A stretch of 64,000 nt of DNA from contig OY282558.1 in the NCBI GenBank assembly GCA_958295665.1, positions 356,755,053 through 356,819,052 on the forward strand, in the 5' to 3' direction. The stretch is from Tipula vernalis. Taxonomy: Eukaryota > Arthropoda > Insecta > Diptera > Tipulidae. This document shows, piece by piece, positions 31,741-42,769 of the stretch (the first letter of the stretch is position 1; each line of letters opens with the position of its first letter). The notes under the pieces are model-generated. The model saw nothing but the letters and a program-made list of their open reading frames with translations, ran no database searches and had not been told where the DNA came from. The translations under genes and the position numbers were made by a program.

Positions 31741-33262
31741 TACCGGGGCCGATATATCCGTCGTTCCGATATTCCAACAACGGTAGACCCCCGGCATATG
31801 GAATTTTACTTATAAGCAGCAAACGGTGCAAAATTAAAAACCTACGAAAACCACAGGATCACCATAGATTTGGCTATACGCCGACGTTCTCAGTGGCAAC
31901 GACAACTTCCGATGCAGCACCTACCGTACGAGTGATATGACACACCGGAATTGACGAAAGTATAGCAAAATTAGTAACAAAATTTAGGCCAACAACAGAA
32001 AATCAGACACACCAACGACCTCTACATCAGGCCCTCCGGTATTGGTCAGGCCACGACGATTTAGTGTCGAAAAGCTAGAAATTGCTAGGAAAGAGTTCCA
32101 GTACATGGTATATCAAGGAACCTGCAAACGACCCGGCAGCCCATTACATCTATTAACGAAGAAAAACGAAGAGTGGGGGTCATGCGGACACTACCGGGCA
32201 CTAAATGTCCAACAATTGGAAGGTACCATACCTGTGTCGCCACTCAATTCGGCTTGTATGAATACGTTCGCATGACATTCGGATTACGAAACGTCGGAAA
32301 CACTTCCCCTAAATTACAGTTTCAGCTAGCTAGCATCTCACTTTACGGAAAAACAATAAGATCACCTGGAAGAAATTTTCTAGCGGCTGAAAAAATTTTT
32401 TTAATAATCAATATAGAAAAGTGCAATTAGGAAAAAAGATAAATTAAATTTCGAGGATACGAAGTTTCCAGGGAAGGGATTAAACCGATTCCAGAGCGAA
32501 TTGAAGAAATCAAAAAAATCCCGTTACCACAAACGATAAACCATCTGCATCGTATTTTGGGAATTATAAATTTTTACAGGATGTTCATCCCTAACGCGAG
32601 TCGAAATCAATCCATATAATAAACGAATAGCTGTTGAACGAAGCGACTCTGTTAGTCCACCCTTCAGCAACAGCAAAAGTGTCAATGAAGGTCCACGCCT
32701 CCGACACCGTGGTAGAAGCAGTCATCCACAAACAGGGTCGGCGTGAAAACCCCGATAATTTTTCTCGGCCAAATTACTTCCTGCACAACAGAGATCTGGC
32801 GCCTACAATAGAGAACTTATAGCAATATACGCTACCGTTAAGAGATTCAAGCATCTAATAGTGGGCCGAACATTTACAATCTACGCGGATCACAAACCAC
32901 TTTTGTACGCATTTCAGCAAAATATATCCAAAGCGTCTCCGCGTCAGTTCAGATACCTGGGTTAAAATGGGCAATTCAAGACCGATATACAACACGTCGC
33001 GGAATTTAAGAACCTGGTGTCAGACGTGGTATCATGGTTATAGCAGATCGATTTACCGGGAACAGTGAATTATGACAAGATTACAGAAGCCTAAAAAGAA
33101 AACGAAGAGTTACAGGAGTTGATACAGTCCACAAGCGAAAACCGCAAGAAAACATTCGAAGCCACACACAATTTAGCATACAGCTTAGTCGCTGCCTCTG
33201 CAAAAAAAACAGTGACATAGCAGTACATATGGCCGGGCATAAAAAGAGCCAACAAACATCTA
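31741..33262 (+). pseudogene. gypsy protease end, RT, RNase H and integrase start, right part of the split element
   Basis: 31745-31940 gives ADIS-type protease sequence in a shifted frame with PPAYGI and the FGYTPTFSVATT part. 32042-32240 holds the RT entry (RPRRFSVEKLEIARKEFQYM, WGSCGHYRALNVQ). After a deletion, TQFGLYEYVRMTFGLRNVG follows, but the YxDD box is missing. 32450-32600 has FRGYEVSREGIKPIPERI and INFYRMFIPNASR. 32634-33045 is RNase H (VSMKVHASDTVVEAVI, FTIYADHKPLLYAF). 33080-33262 has HNLAYSLVAASAKKTV and YIWPGIKRA, the integrase zinc region. It is the continuation of 24700-25587, cut by the Polinton. Confidence 0.87.
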
Positions 33263-33284
33263 AGTTCCTTATGTTATTTTGAAT

Positions 33285-34660
33285 AAGTTTTGTTTTTCGT
33301 ACAATTTTTGAACTTGAAATTTCCCCAGGTAGTAATTTTTGGTATGGTTTTACCAAACGTTTACGGCCATCACTGCCATCTATGTAATGTATATTGATTT
33401 AATGAGCAAACGAATTGTAGTATGCTTTTATTTCAATTTGACCAGAATGGTGTTATGAAATTTTTTAAATTTTGATTTAAATAAATCATGTACTACAAGA
33501 AAATGAAAACGATTTACTTAAACAACATTCATATACCATATGTCGAAATTCAAACGTTTATGAAAATATTTCGTAAATCATAATTAAACATTTTTAAAGT
33601 TTTCTTTTAAAAATTTCTCTTAGGGGAAAAAGTTGTTGCCCATATGTTTTGTGTGTTTTTACTGTGAGAATTTAGTTAGTTTAGTCATTTCTAATTCCCT
33701 TATAAAAGTTTCGTTTTTTAGAACATGGCTTACTATAATCAAGGTTGCTTTGGTAATAGCCGTGTTTCATGACGGCCTTGTTCAGAGCCTTCTAGAGTAT
33801 AGAGCCATAGTCTTAATGACATATTTTTTAGAAGCTTTTTAGTGGTATAATTTTTCACTGATTTCCATAGGAATCCATAGTAAAAATGGTGTTTTTTAGC
33901 TTCAAGTTTTTCAATGAAAAAAGCAAAAATATTATAAAATGTTTATATAAAAGTTTTCTACATATCTTTAAGAACAATATACAAGAAGGCCATATTGGTA
34001 TTAAGTAAATATTAATTGCAGAAATATTAAAATTAAATTAGTTCTAAAATATATTTTTTCGAACTTTCATTTTGAAAAATACATCAAAGTTGGCTCTGAC
34101 AAATTAAAATAATACTTGCTAAATTTATCTTTAGTTTTACTAGTGTACGTAAGATGTCTAAATGGTTACAGAAAAATACGAAAAAAAGTTATTTAATCCC
34201 AAAATTAACAAACGTTCCTATATTTTGTGAATTTGTTTTGCTTTTCCTACAATTTTTGAACTTGAAATTTCCGCAGGTGGTAATTTTTGGTACGATTTTT
34301 CAAAGTTTCTACGGCCATCACTGCCATCTATGTAATGTATATTGCCTTAATGACCAACGAATCGTAGTAAGCTTTTATTTTAATTTGACCAGAATGCAGT
34401 TGTTATGAAATTTTTCTTATATTTTGGTTTAAATAAATCAATTATTACAAGAAAATGAAAACGATTTACTTCAACGACATTCATATATGTTGAAATTCAA
34501 ACATTTATGAAAGTATTTCAGCAAATAATAATTAAGAATTTCTAACGTTTTCATTTAAAAATTTGTCTTAGGAAAAAAAGTGATTTCCCATATGTTTTGT
34601 GTGCTTTACTATGAAAAGTTCCGTTTTTTCCTCGTTTCTAATTCCCTTATAAAAGCTCAG
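33285..34660. repeat. Pair of ~430-bp direct repeats
   Basis: About 33285-33720 and 34228-34660 match in the same orientation at roughly 80-85 percent by eye. Shared landmarks are TACAATTTTTGAACTTGAAATTT, CGGCCATCACTGCCATCT and CATATGTTTTGTGTG, each within both copies. Frames are open only in short pieces and are not conserved between copies, so this looks like an old non-coding repeat. The intervening 500 bases hold nothing recognisable. Confidence 0.8.
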
Positions 34661-36310
34661 ATTTTTTGATTATGGCTCTATAAAATACAGGGTGCTCTGC
34701 CTTGTTGCGTCACAATCGCGGGTATTGGGCGATCAGTGAATTAGCCAATATACCCACGAAATATTATAGAGCCTTTACCTCAAATCACTCTGCCCATGTT
34801 TCTAGAAATAAACAAAGAAAAATACAAAACATTCATCGTGTGATTTCATTATAATACAATGGATATGACAAATATGGAATTGAACAAGAAAAAAATTACC
34901 GTCATTGAATTTATAACTTATCGATTTGGTATACAAAATACTTATTTTTCATGGTAATCTGAGCTTTTGTGAAATTTATCAAAATAAACAAACACAGTTA
35001 AAAGTTTTATACTTTTTTACGTTATGAATTCCAGTGTAGTATTTTCTTTGCCGCAAATAAACCAATCTCAAGGGAAATGATACGATAATACAATTCTGCA
35101 GCAACCAGATTTTATTGTCCTCTTTGCATTATTTTTACTTACCACATATACGTATGTGTCTACATATGTCTTTATGTTTGCAAAGCATCGTCCAGCTAGT
35201 TTTGTTTATTAGAGCACCACCGTCTATGTTTGTAGAAGATAGAATATGATAACTATTTAATTTTTTTATTTTTCAAAATTATACAATTATCAATTCTCTT
35301 AAGTTTTTGCAATGTACACAAAAATTAAACATGGAATAAATATTATCTAAATTTGTTTATCATTTAAATATTAAATATTATGGTAGAATAACAAAAAAAG
35401 ATATGTTCTCGTAAATTCCCTCAGCTCAGAAAAGTGTACAATAATGTCGGAAAAACATTTTTGTCGTCTTCCTAGCTTTGTGTTATTTTAATTATGTAAA
35501 TATGTAAGTATTTGCCTGTGAAGTGAATAGACCAAATTGTATACAGCAGCCAGCAAGAATAATAGAATTTACATTTCCATAGAAGTAAATTTTAATTAAA
35601 AATTTTTCATTTACAAACAAATTTATAGTGAAGTTCCTTTAACTGAAAAAAACGTCGGACTTCAAAGCTTCTAAATGGATAATGATGAAGACTTTTGGGA
35701 TCAGTTTTAAAAAGAAAAAGTTACCAACTAAAGTTTACCAACTAAAAAGGTTTGCTTATATTTTTATTAACTTAGTTCTGTTTACTATTGGAAAATAAAA
35801 TGACGAAATTTACAGTTCTTCCGATAGTAAATATTAAGCAATAAAACTTGATACCGAGGGTATCTCCTAAACTTTTTTAATTCAAACTATGCCGTAATCT
35901 GAAGGTTTCAGTTAAGAACTGTTCCATAATTATTCAAGTAATTTAGAAAGGTATTTTTGTCGGAGTCGCTGATTTGGAATCTGAGGTAAAAAAAGTGAAA
36001 CTTTAAATACCGGACCCCACTTGGTCACCTTAAAGTAAAGACACTTTGTAAATTTTTTTTAAATATGCAAATTAATACAGTGGCCACAGAAATCACTCAC
36101 TAAGTTTTTATGTAGTGATGGATACTTGTTGGAGCAGTGAATCTCAGACATGGGGTAGGTATGAAATACATACCATTAGAACGACATACAATTGGTTGCG
36201 TATTCGAAACAGGGATGCCAAAAACTTTCTGATATCAAGGGAAGTAACTAAATTTAGAGATGAACTAAAGAAATGCTAAGAAAGAATTCAACCCTTGAGT
36301 GATTGTATGG
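34661..36310. other. Gene-free AT-rich stretch
   Basis: No gene or element end was recognised in about 1.6 kb. Short open frames are absent or without motif. Confidence 0.45.
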
Positions 36311-36314
36311 AACA

Positions 36315-37325
36315 TATTGAAAGGCCGAAGGTCGGAAGGCCGAATGTCGAAATGTCGAATGTCGAAATGCCGAATGTGTCGAATAGCCGAAAGTGTGGAA
36401 AGGCCGATTGGGTCGAAAGGCTGAACTTTCATTAAATTTTCCTTCATTTAATTAATAGGGGTTGGCTACCTTATCTAGAAAAAAAATCCAGAAACAAAAA
36501 AAATCCGAAAAACAAAAATGCAGAAAACTAAAATCCAGAAACACAATTATCAATTAGGTGCGGCCCAAGTTAAAATTAAAATTCATGAAATGGCAAGAAA
36601 AATGGTGAGAAAAATTGCTTCAACATTTCAGACACAGATCAAAGGAATTATATCGCTCATATCGCTTCTACGGATTATTGTACCAGAAATGTTTCAAATT
36701 ATTTTGTGGTTGGCTTAATTCGTTGGGTTAGTTTAGTATCGACGAATCTATTGGAGCGAATTGCGGATTTAATTCTTGGTTAATGCTTCGTCAACCTTGC
36801 AGACACAGATCAAAATAATTGTATCGCTCGTATCGCTTCTTCTGATAGATATACCACAAATGTTTCAAGTGACGACAAAAGTCTAAAAATGCTTATAAAA
36901 TTGATTTTTCATTTATTTTGAACAAAATATTTTTTCTGGATTTTTTTCTGGATTGCTTCTTTAGTAATTTCTAGATTTTTTATCGCGAATTTTTTTCTGG
37001 ATTTTAATTTTCCATTATTCTGCATCTTAAAATTTCTGGATTTTTTTTTATCAGGCAAATGTAGTGATCCCAATTAATAGAAATCAATATTTAAAACGAC
37101 ATTTTTTTTCTACATTCGGCCTTTCGACATAATCTGCCTTTCGATATTCGGCCTTTCGACCTATTCGGCCTTTCGACATATTCGGCCTTTCGACACATTC
37201 GTCCTTTTGAAGTTCGGCTTTTTGATATTCGGTGTTTCGACCCTTCCGGACTTTCGACATTCGGCCTTTCGACACATTTGGCCTGTAGACACATTAGGCC
37301 TTTCGACATTCGGCCTTTCAGCCCT
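36315..37325. mobile_element. Foldback-like element with nested inverted tandem arrays
   Basis: The left arm (36315-36425) is an array of GAAAGGCCGAATGT-like units; the right arm (37105-37325) is an array of the reverse complement, ACATTCGGCCTTTCG. Inside these a second inverted pair exists: CCAGAAA(C)-rich words at 36480-36545 and TTTCTGGATT-rich words at 36930-37055. The central loop (36560-36920) has its own direct repeat, 36622-36702 and 36792-36868, sharing CAGACACAGATCAAA. Long inverted arms built of short tandem units are the hallmark of foldback (FB-type) elements. No transposase is present. No family name can be given. Confidence 0.7.
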
Positions 37326-37339
37326 ATTCCATATTACGT

Positions 37340-38335
37340 AAAATAAATGAAAATGGTATGGAAATTCATCTGTCGGCGAGTTTAAGTCGAAGTTGTGGTG
37401 TTACGAAGAGATCAAGAAGAAATTACCGTCTAAACTTAATGTATTGACTTCGTCTAAAAAGTCGTCAAGGTGTCGAAAAAAATATGTAGCTACAATACAT
37501 TATGGTCAAGCAACTATTAGAGATTTAATGAAATTTTTCATCCAGGGTCGTTAATCGATTGCAGTAGTGATGGAGAGTTGAATTTTAGTTGTTGGAGATT
37601 AACAAATTTTACCGTAAGTGGACGGCGTTTTGTGGAATAGGTTCAACATAATTTACGACTATTGGTCAGTTTTCGACAAAAAACTGAAACTACTACAAAA
37701 CAATTTTCCATATTGTTTAAGACCCTAGTTGACATTATATCGGGAAAGGAACTTACAGACCAAACAATCACGGTAATCACGCCTGATTCGATATCAATAA
37801 AAATCGTCGTATCTGACGGTGCTGTTTTTAGTGTGGGTTAGTAACATGGAAAATTTCAAGATGATCATTGGTTATTCTCCTGAAATAAATGATGCTAAGA
37901 GTTATATTCAAATGTGGATCATTTTTTAAAAAGCAAGAAGCCAGTTCACCGAAATGCGTGACTATTATCTCCTCGAGATTTAACAGCTATATGGGTTTAA
38001 GTAAGCTTGCCCCGTATTACTATTTGAGTAAATCAAACAAGCAGCTACCGTTGATTGATGAACAACTGATCAACTACAAGACGCTAACTATTTCACTTTC
38101 ATTAATTTTTAAAATGGGTTTTCTCATTTGGTGCAGATTCGGTCAAGTATGTAACCCTTTTAGTTCTGGACGGGCAAAATGAATATGTCAAAGCCCCTTT
38201 GGATCATGCGATGTATCGCCTAATCGAACGATTAATTAGTATACCAAGATTTAGATTTGGCTTTAAATAGTCTCGATATAAATTGGGACAGTGGTTGTTT
38301 TTTAATACAAAAGTGGCATTCCTCGTATTTAGTGA
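37340..38335 (+). pseudogene. Unidentified decayed coding region
   Basis: Open frames in all three phases follow one another, each with protein-like composition: ATIHYGQATIRDLMKFF (about 37490), DCSSDGEFNFSCWRLTNFTV (about 37555), KELTDQTITVITPDSISI (about 37750), SSRFNSYMGLSKLAPYYYL (about 37970), then LLVLDGQNEYVKAPLDHAMY and LIERLISIPRFRFGF (about 38160-38265). Together they would be a protein of some 300 residues broken by five or more shifts and stops. I do not recognise the family. It starts right after the foldback-like element. Confidence 0.45.
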
Positions 38336-38532
38336 TTGTTTTTAATAAATAAATAAAATTTGATCTTAATAATAACATTAAAATAAAAATAAAAATATGT
38401 ATTTTGACATGAGAAAGGATTGTTCATGTTAAAATTTATGAAACGGTCCTGCTCAGATATCGTTTGGAAGCATTCAAGAAGTTAAAATATAATTAGACAT
38501 GCTAACCCATTTTAGTATAAGATTAAAACTGG

Positions 38533-38934
38533 TTAATATGTCAAATAATATTTCAGCTTCCTGAATGATTTTGACACTGTTCCTATGTTACACAGGCGCG
38601 TGCAAAATCGGCCTTTAACTTTAACAAAGTGTTGATGACCAAGCTTATCAAAACTACCAATTAGAATTGCTGGTAATTGTTCATACGCTAAGTTAACTTC
38701 GAATGTAATTTGTTTGATGAACAATTACGGATCGTGACTGATTGTGCAGCATTCAAAGCCACAATGGAGAAGAAAGAGATATAAATTCGCAGTTGAGTGC
38801 TGAAATTGCAGGAGTTCGAATGTGTAAGTAGGAATCAAGCTGTATAAGTTGTCAAGGAAAGGCTCAGAGGGACGATCAATATTTGGCATTAAAATGGTGC
38901 TCAGAACTTCGATCTTGATTAATTCAACTTCCAC
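38533..38934 (-). pseudogene. Unidentified minus-strand ORF with one in-frame stop
   Basis: A single frame of 133 codons runs from ATG 38934 to 38533, interrupted only by one stop codon at 38725-38727. The start reads MEVELIKIEVLSTILMPNID and the part after the stop includes EVNLAYEQLPAILIGSFDKL. Composition is protein-like. It faces the unidentified coding region at 37340-38335. No domain is recognised. Confidence 0.4.
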
Positions 38935-38974
38935 ATCAATTCCAAAATGAATCTCTTAAGTAATTATTATATAT

Positions 38975-39034
38975 AAACCATCATACCATTATAACATCAT
39001 AACATCATACCTTCATACCATCATACCGTTATCA
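38975..39034. repeat. Short tandem repeat (ACCATCAT-like)
   Basis: About seven imperfect copies of a nine-base word, ATCATACCA and variants such as ATCATAACA, in a row. Confidence 0.75.
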
Positions 39035-39589
39035 ATTTTTGAAGTTTCAGAAATTCCTCTGTAGTAACTTTAAACCTGATTATCATCTCTCAAGGAGGAG
39101 ATGAATATTTGAGATATTAACAGTGACCTTTTTTAAGTCTTACAAAATATTTGTGTAAAGTTTGGTTCAAATCGTTTAATGCGTGTGCATTTGTTTAAAT
39201 ATCACACATATATTCTGTACATATATATATATAAACACTAACTTTTAACTATAGTGAAACCTCATTTCAACAGACACTTAATTTAGCGGAATCCTCACTT
39301 CAACGGACAAACTATTAAATCCCATGCAACTAAAGTTTTCCAATAAAAACCTCTCTTAGATAAGCTGATACTTTATAGCGGACAGGGAGAGATATTTCTA
39401 CGATGGTACAGCTTTTACGAGTACAATTCAAATTGAAACTTTTCCACTTTAATTTGTTCCTTTTACACTTCAAATTGACCCTTTTACATTTCAAATTGAA
39501 CCTTTAGTAAATTATATGTATGCCAATTTATGTGAAATGCGATTTTTAAATAATTTTTGGATACAATTCTAGAATATGGCCAGAAAATA

Positions 39590-39820
39590 ATAATAATGAA
39601 ATTTGACATGCGCGTTGGAAATGGAATTCTAAATCGATTTTTTGATCTAAAAATCACTTTCGAATCCTATTTTCAAGGCGCATGTCAAATTTCACTAAAA
39701 TCCATTAAGAAATAGCCAAGTTCCGTCCTAATTGGCCATATTCCAGAAATTCATATAAAAATCATTTTAGAATTCCATTTTCAAGGCACATGTAAAATTT
39801 AATCATAATCGGTAAAGGAA
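39590..39820. repeat. ~120-bp tandem repeat array, left part
   Basis: Units contain ATCATAATCGGT, AGCCAAGTTCCGTCCTAATT, GGCCATATTCCAGAA and ATTTTAGAATCCCATTT-like words in fixed order. About two units stand left of the LOA insertion. The array continues at 41285 after it. Confidence 0.85.
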
Positions 39821-41284
39821 CCTTCTTGGATATTGAGGGGGCCTTTAACAATGTGCTTCCAGGGGCTATAACTCGGGCACTTTCAGATGTGGGAGTGGAT
39901 CAATCACTCAAGGACTGGATAGATCAGATGTTAAGAGGCAAGATCATAAATGCCAGTTTTGGGGAATCCTCGGCCAGAAGATTTGCAAGCAGAGGTTCAC
40001 CGCAGAGTGGCGTACTGTCCCCCCTACTTTAGAACTTGGTCATAAATGACCTGTTGCTGAGACTGGAGGATGGTGGCTTCAAGGTGGTTGCCCATGCGGA
40101 TGATGTTGCTTTTGGTGTCCGTGGTAAATATCCCGGCACCTTTAGTGAGCTAATGCAAAATGCCCTGGGCACTCTTTCATTATGAACCAATGGCTGTGGG
40201 GTGAATGCGAACCCACTCAAAACCGAATTGGTTCTCTTCTCTAGGAAGTATAAACTTCCTCACATCGATCCTCCCACTTTAAATGGGTTCAGCTTGACTT
40301 TTACAGCTGAAGCGAAGTTTCTGGGTCTCGTTTTGGATAGCAAATTATATTGGAAACCCAATATTCTGGGAAGGGTAAAGAAAGTTTCAGTAGCGCTATA
40401 CTCTTGCAAAAACGCCATTGGGAAAGGATGGGGGCTCGAGCTCCGCATCGTACATTGGCTTTATACCGCATTAGTCTAAGTATCTTAATGTGGACCTGCA
40501 ATAATACAAGGCACTCATCTATTTTGTGCAACAAACAAATTTCCAAGACCATCGACTATGCTGTCCCCTCACTATCTTTTAACACAACGTACCGGACTAG
40601 GATCCCATCCAGGGAGGACTGATCAGGAGATGGCAGATCAGTTCAACATCCACATTTTATGGGTGCCAGGACATTTCATAAGTACAGGGAATATAAACGC
40701 CGATGAACCGGCTCGACCTGGTACAACGGACCACTTCTCAGAAAGAAGAAAGGATATTGAAATGCCTTTTGCGGTATGCAAACTGCTGCTTCAGGAAGAA
40801 GCTAGCAAGCTGACGAATGACAGACGGTCAAGTATCACTTGTTGCGTATTAATTCGGCAGATCTGGACAAAGTTGGACTTGGCGAGATCCAAACAGCTGA
40901 TATCACTTTAGCTAAGTCAGATCAGTGTGGTTGTTGGAGTGATTAAGGGGGCACTGTCTCATAGGGAGGCATGCGAGTAGACTTGGTGTCTTCTCACATA
41001 ACTACTGTCGTAGTTGAGAGGACGAAGGTAAGGAAGAGACAGTACTTCATCTTCTTTGCACCTGCCCTCGTCTGGCACGAAACAGACTAATATTTCTAGG
41101 GACACCCCTCTTCAAAGACCTGACGGACCTCTGTAGGATGGACGTCAGAAGTATTCAGCGCTTTGTTAACAGCTCAAAATGGTTCCAATGAGTTAGAGGA
41201 AATAATTATTGCGGTATGGCTACGGATCATTTTTTGTGAATATGCCTGGTACTAGTGAACCGCTACCCAAATCTAACCTAACCT
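39821..41284 (+). mobile_element. 5'-truncated LOA/R1-like insertion
   Basis: The copy starts within the RT at FLDIEGAFNNV and reads SRGSPQSGVLSPLL, VVAHADDVAF (HADD in place of YADD), NPLKTELVLFSRKYKLP and LYTALV. An internal deletion then leads straight to the end of RNase H (HILWVPGHF, IWTKLDLARS) and the final zinc region (EETVLHLLCTCP, SSKWFQ). The 3' end TCTAACCTAACCT is like that of the element at 16274-21846, in the opposite orientation. AAGGAA at 39815-39820 and 41285-41290 is the target duplication, and removing the insert restores the satellite unit. It is dead. Confidence 0.88.
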
Positions 41285-41880
41285 AAGGAACAGCCAAGTT
41301 CCATCTTACCTGACTATATTCCAGAGCTTTATCCAGAGCTGTCAAATTTTATCATATTGTTTTATGAAATAGGCAAGTTCCGTCATAATTTGCCATATTC
41401 CAGAATTTTACCCAAAAATCATTTAAGAATCCCATTTCCATCACCCACATAAAATTTCATCATAGTCCGGTAAGAAATCTTCTTCTATAACTTTATGCAA
41501 GAACTACTTTAGAATCCCATTTAAAGCGCACATGTCCAATTTCATCATAATCGGTTAAGGAATAGCTCAGTTCCATTCTAATTGGCCAAATTCCAAGACT
41601 TTAACCAAATATTTTATAATCCCATTTCCAACACCTCGATCAAATTTCATCATAATCGGTTGAGAAATAGTTAAGTTCCGTCCTAATTGATCACTTTGCA
41701 GAATTTCATCTATAAATCATTTTAGAATCTCATTTCCAATGCACATGTCAAATTTTATCACAATAAATTTAAGAATAGCCAAGTTCCATCCTACTTAGCC
41801 ATATTCCAGAACTTCGTCTAAAAATCATTTGAATATCCCATTTACATTGGAAACGCTGGATTTCATCTAAATCGGATAAG
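41285..41880. repeat. ~120-bp tandem repeat array, right part
   Basis: About five units of the same repeat as 39590-39820, each with AAGTTCCGTCCTAATT-like, CATATTCCAGA-like and CATAATCGG-like words. Units differ from one another by 10-25 percent by eye. The array ends shortly before the right terminal repeat. Confidence 0.85.
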
Positions 41881-41999
41881 ATATAGAATCGCAATAAAAT
41901 TTTTATAAAAAAAGTCACAAATTCTCAGTTTAACGGACAACGTTTTTGGTCCCGTCGATTTCCATTGTAGTGAGGTTTCCCTATATATATATAGATTGC

Positions 42000-42380
42000 T
42001 CAACTGCTCACTTAACCCTAATCCAGCCCCAACTAAACCGCACACTTTATACCAAACGCACTCCTCAAACCAGCATATATAAAAAATTGGTTAACAACTC
42101 ACTATATCCTATCCAGCCCCAACTCAACTACAACTCAATTTTAACTCATCCCTCAAATTAAGCCCCAACTTAACCTTTAAATCAAACCTAAATTCAATGC
42201 CCAATTCAATAATTAAACCAGCATATACAAAAAATTCGTACAGCTTCAACTCAACCCGCAAAAAAAAATTCTATTCGGAACAAGCCGTTCTCGAGCTACC
42301 ATGAGTGACAGACATACAGAAAATTAGATATCCAGACATCTAAACATCCAGACATCGAGACATCCAGACAGACGGACGGA
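42000..42380. repeat. Low-complexity stretch with short repeats
   Basis: CCAGCCCCAACT and AACCAGCATATA words recur (42057 and 42217), and CCAGACATC words follow at 42330-42370. It shows no coding potential and looks like decayed tandem repeat. Confidence 0.6.
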
Positions 42381-42535
42381 CATTTTTTTTTTTGCTTTTT
42401 TTAGGCTCAGGGACTTTCAAAACGTCGAGAAAAGTGGTTTTCGGACCAACTAAATGTTCGATCATTTTTGAGAGGATTCCAATACTTTGATCTTTCTAGA
42501 CCGAAGTAAAATGTACAACTGTTCAAAGATCACAT

Positions 42536-42549
42536 AAGAGAGAGAGAGG

Positions 42550-42619
<70 letters not shown>

Positions 42620-42649
42620 CATAGAGAGAGCGAGAGAGATAGAGAGCGA

Positions 42650-42728
<79 letters not shown>
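42536..42728 (+). repeat. (GA)n microsatellite, about 190 bp
   Basis: GA dinucleotide repeat with a few interruptions near 42615-42650. The open frames in it are Ser-Leu repeats on the minus strand and are not genes. Confidence 0.97.
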
Positions 42729-42731
<3 letters not shown>

Positions 42732-42769
42732 TAGAGCAAGACAGAAAGACAGCAATGCGTGTAGACAGA

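Larger units (their letters stand above)
39250..41985. mobile_element. TIR element with Tigger/pogo-like ends, carrying a satellite and a LOA insertion
   Basis: The left end, TATAGTGAAACCTCATTTCAAC at 39250 read in part as GTGAAACCTCA, and the right end GTAGTGAGGTTTCCC at 41966-41980 are inverted copies. Both are followed inward by AACGGACAA (39302 and, inverted, TTGTCCGTTAAA at 41931-41942). Ends of the form GTGAAACCTC...AACGGAC are typical of pogo/Tigger-type and derived non-autonomous elements. TA dinucleotides flank both ends. No transposase is present. The inside is a ~120-bp tandem repeat interrupted by a LOA fragment. Confidence 0.65.

Noticed and set aside
36265..37309. Possible CRISPR-like array
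   Set aside because: Units are adjacent without unique spacers and are arranged as inverted arms; the context is eukaryotic.
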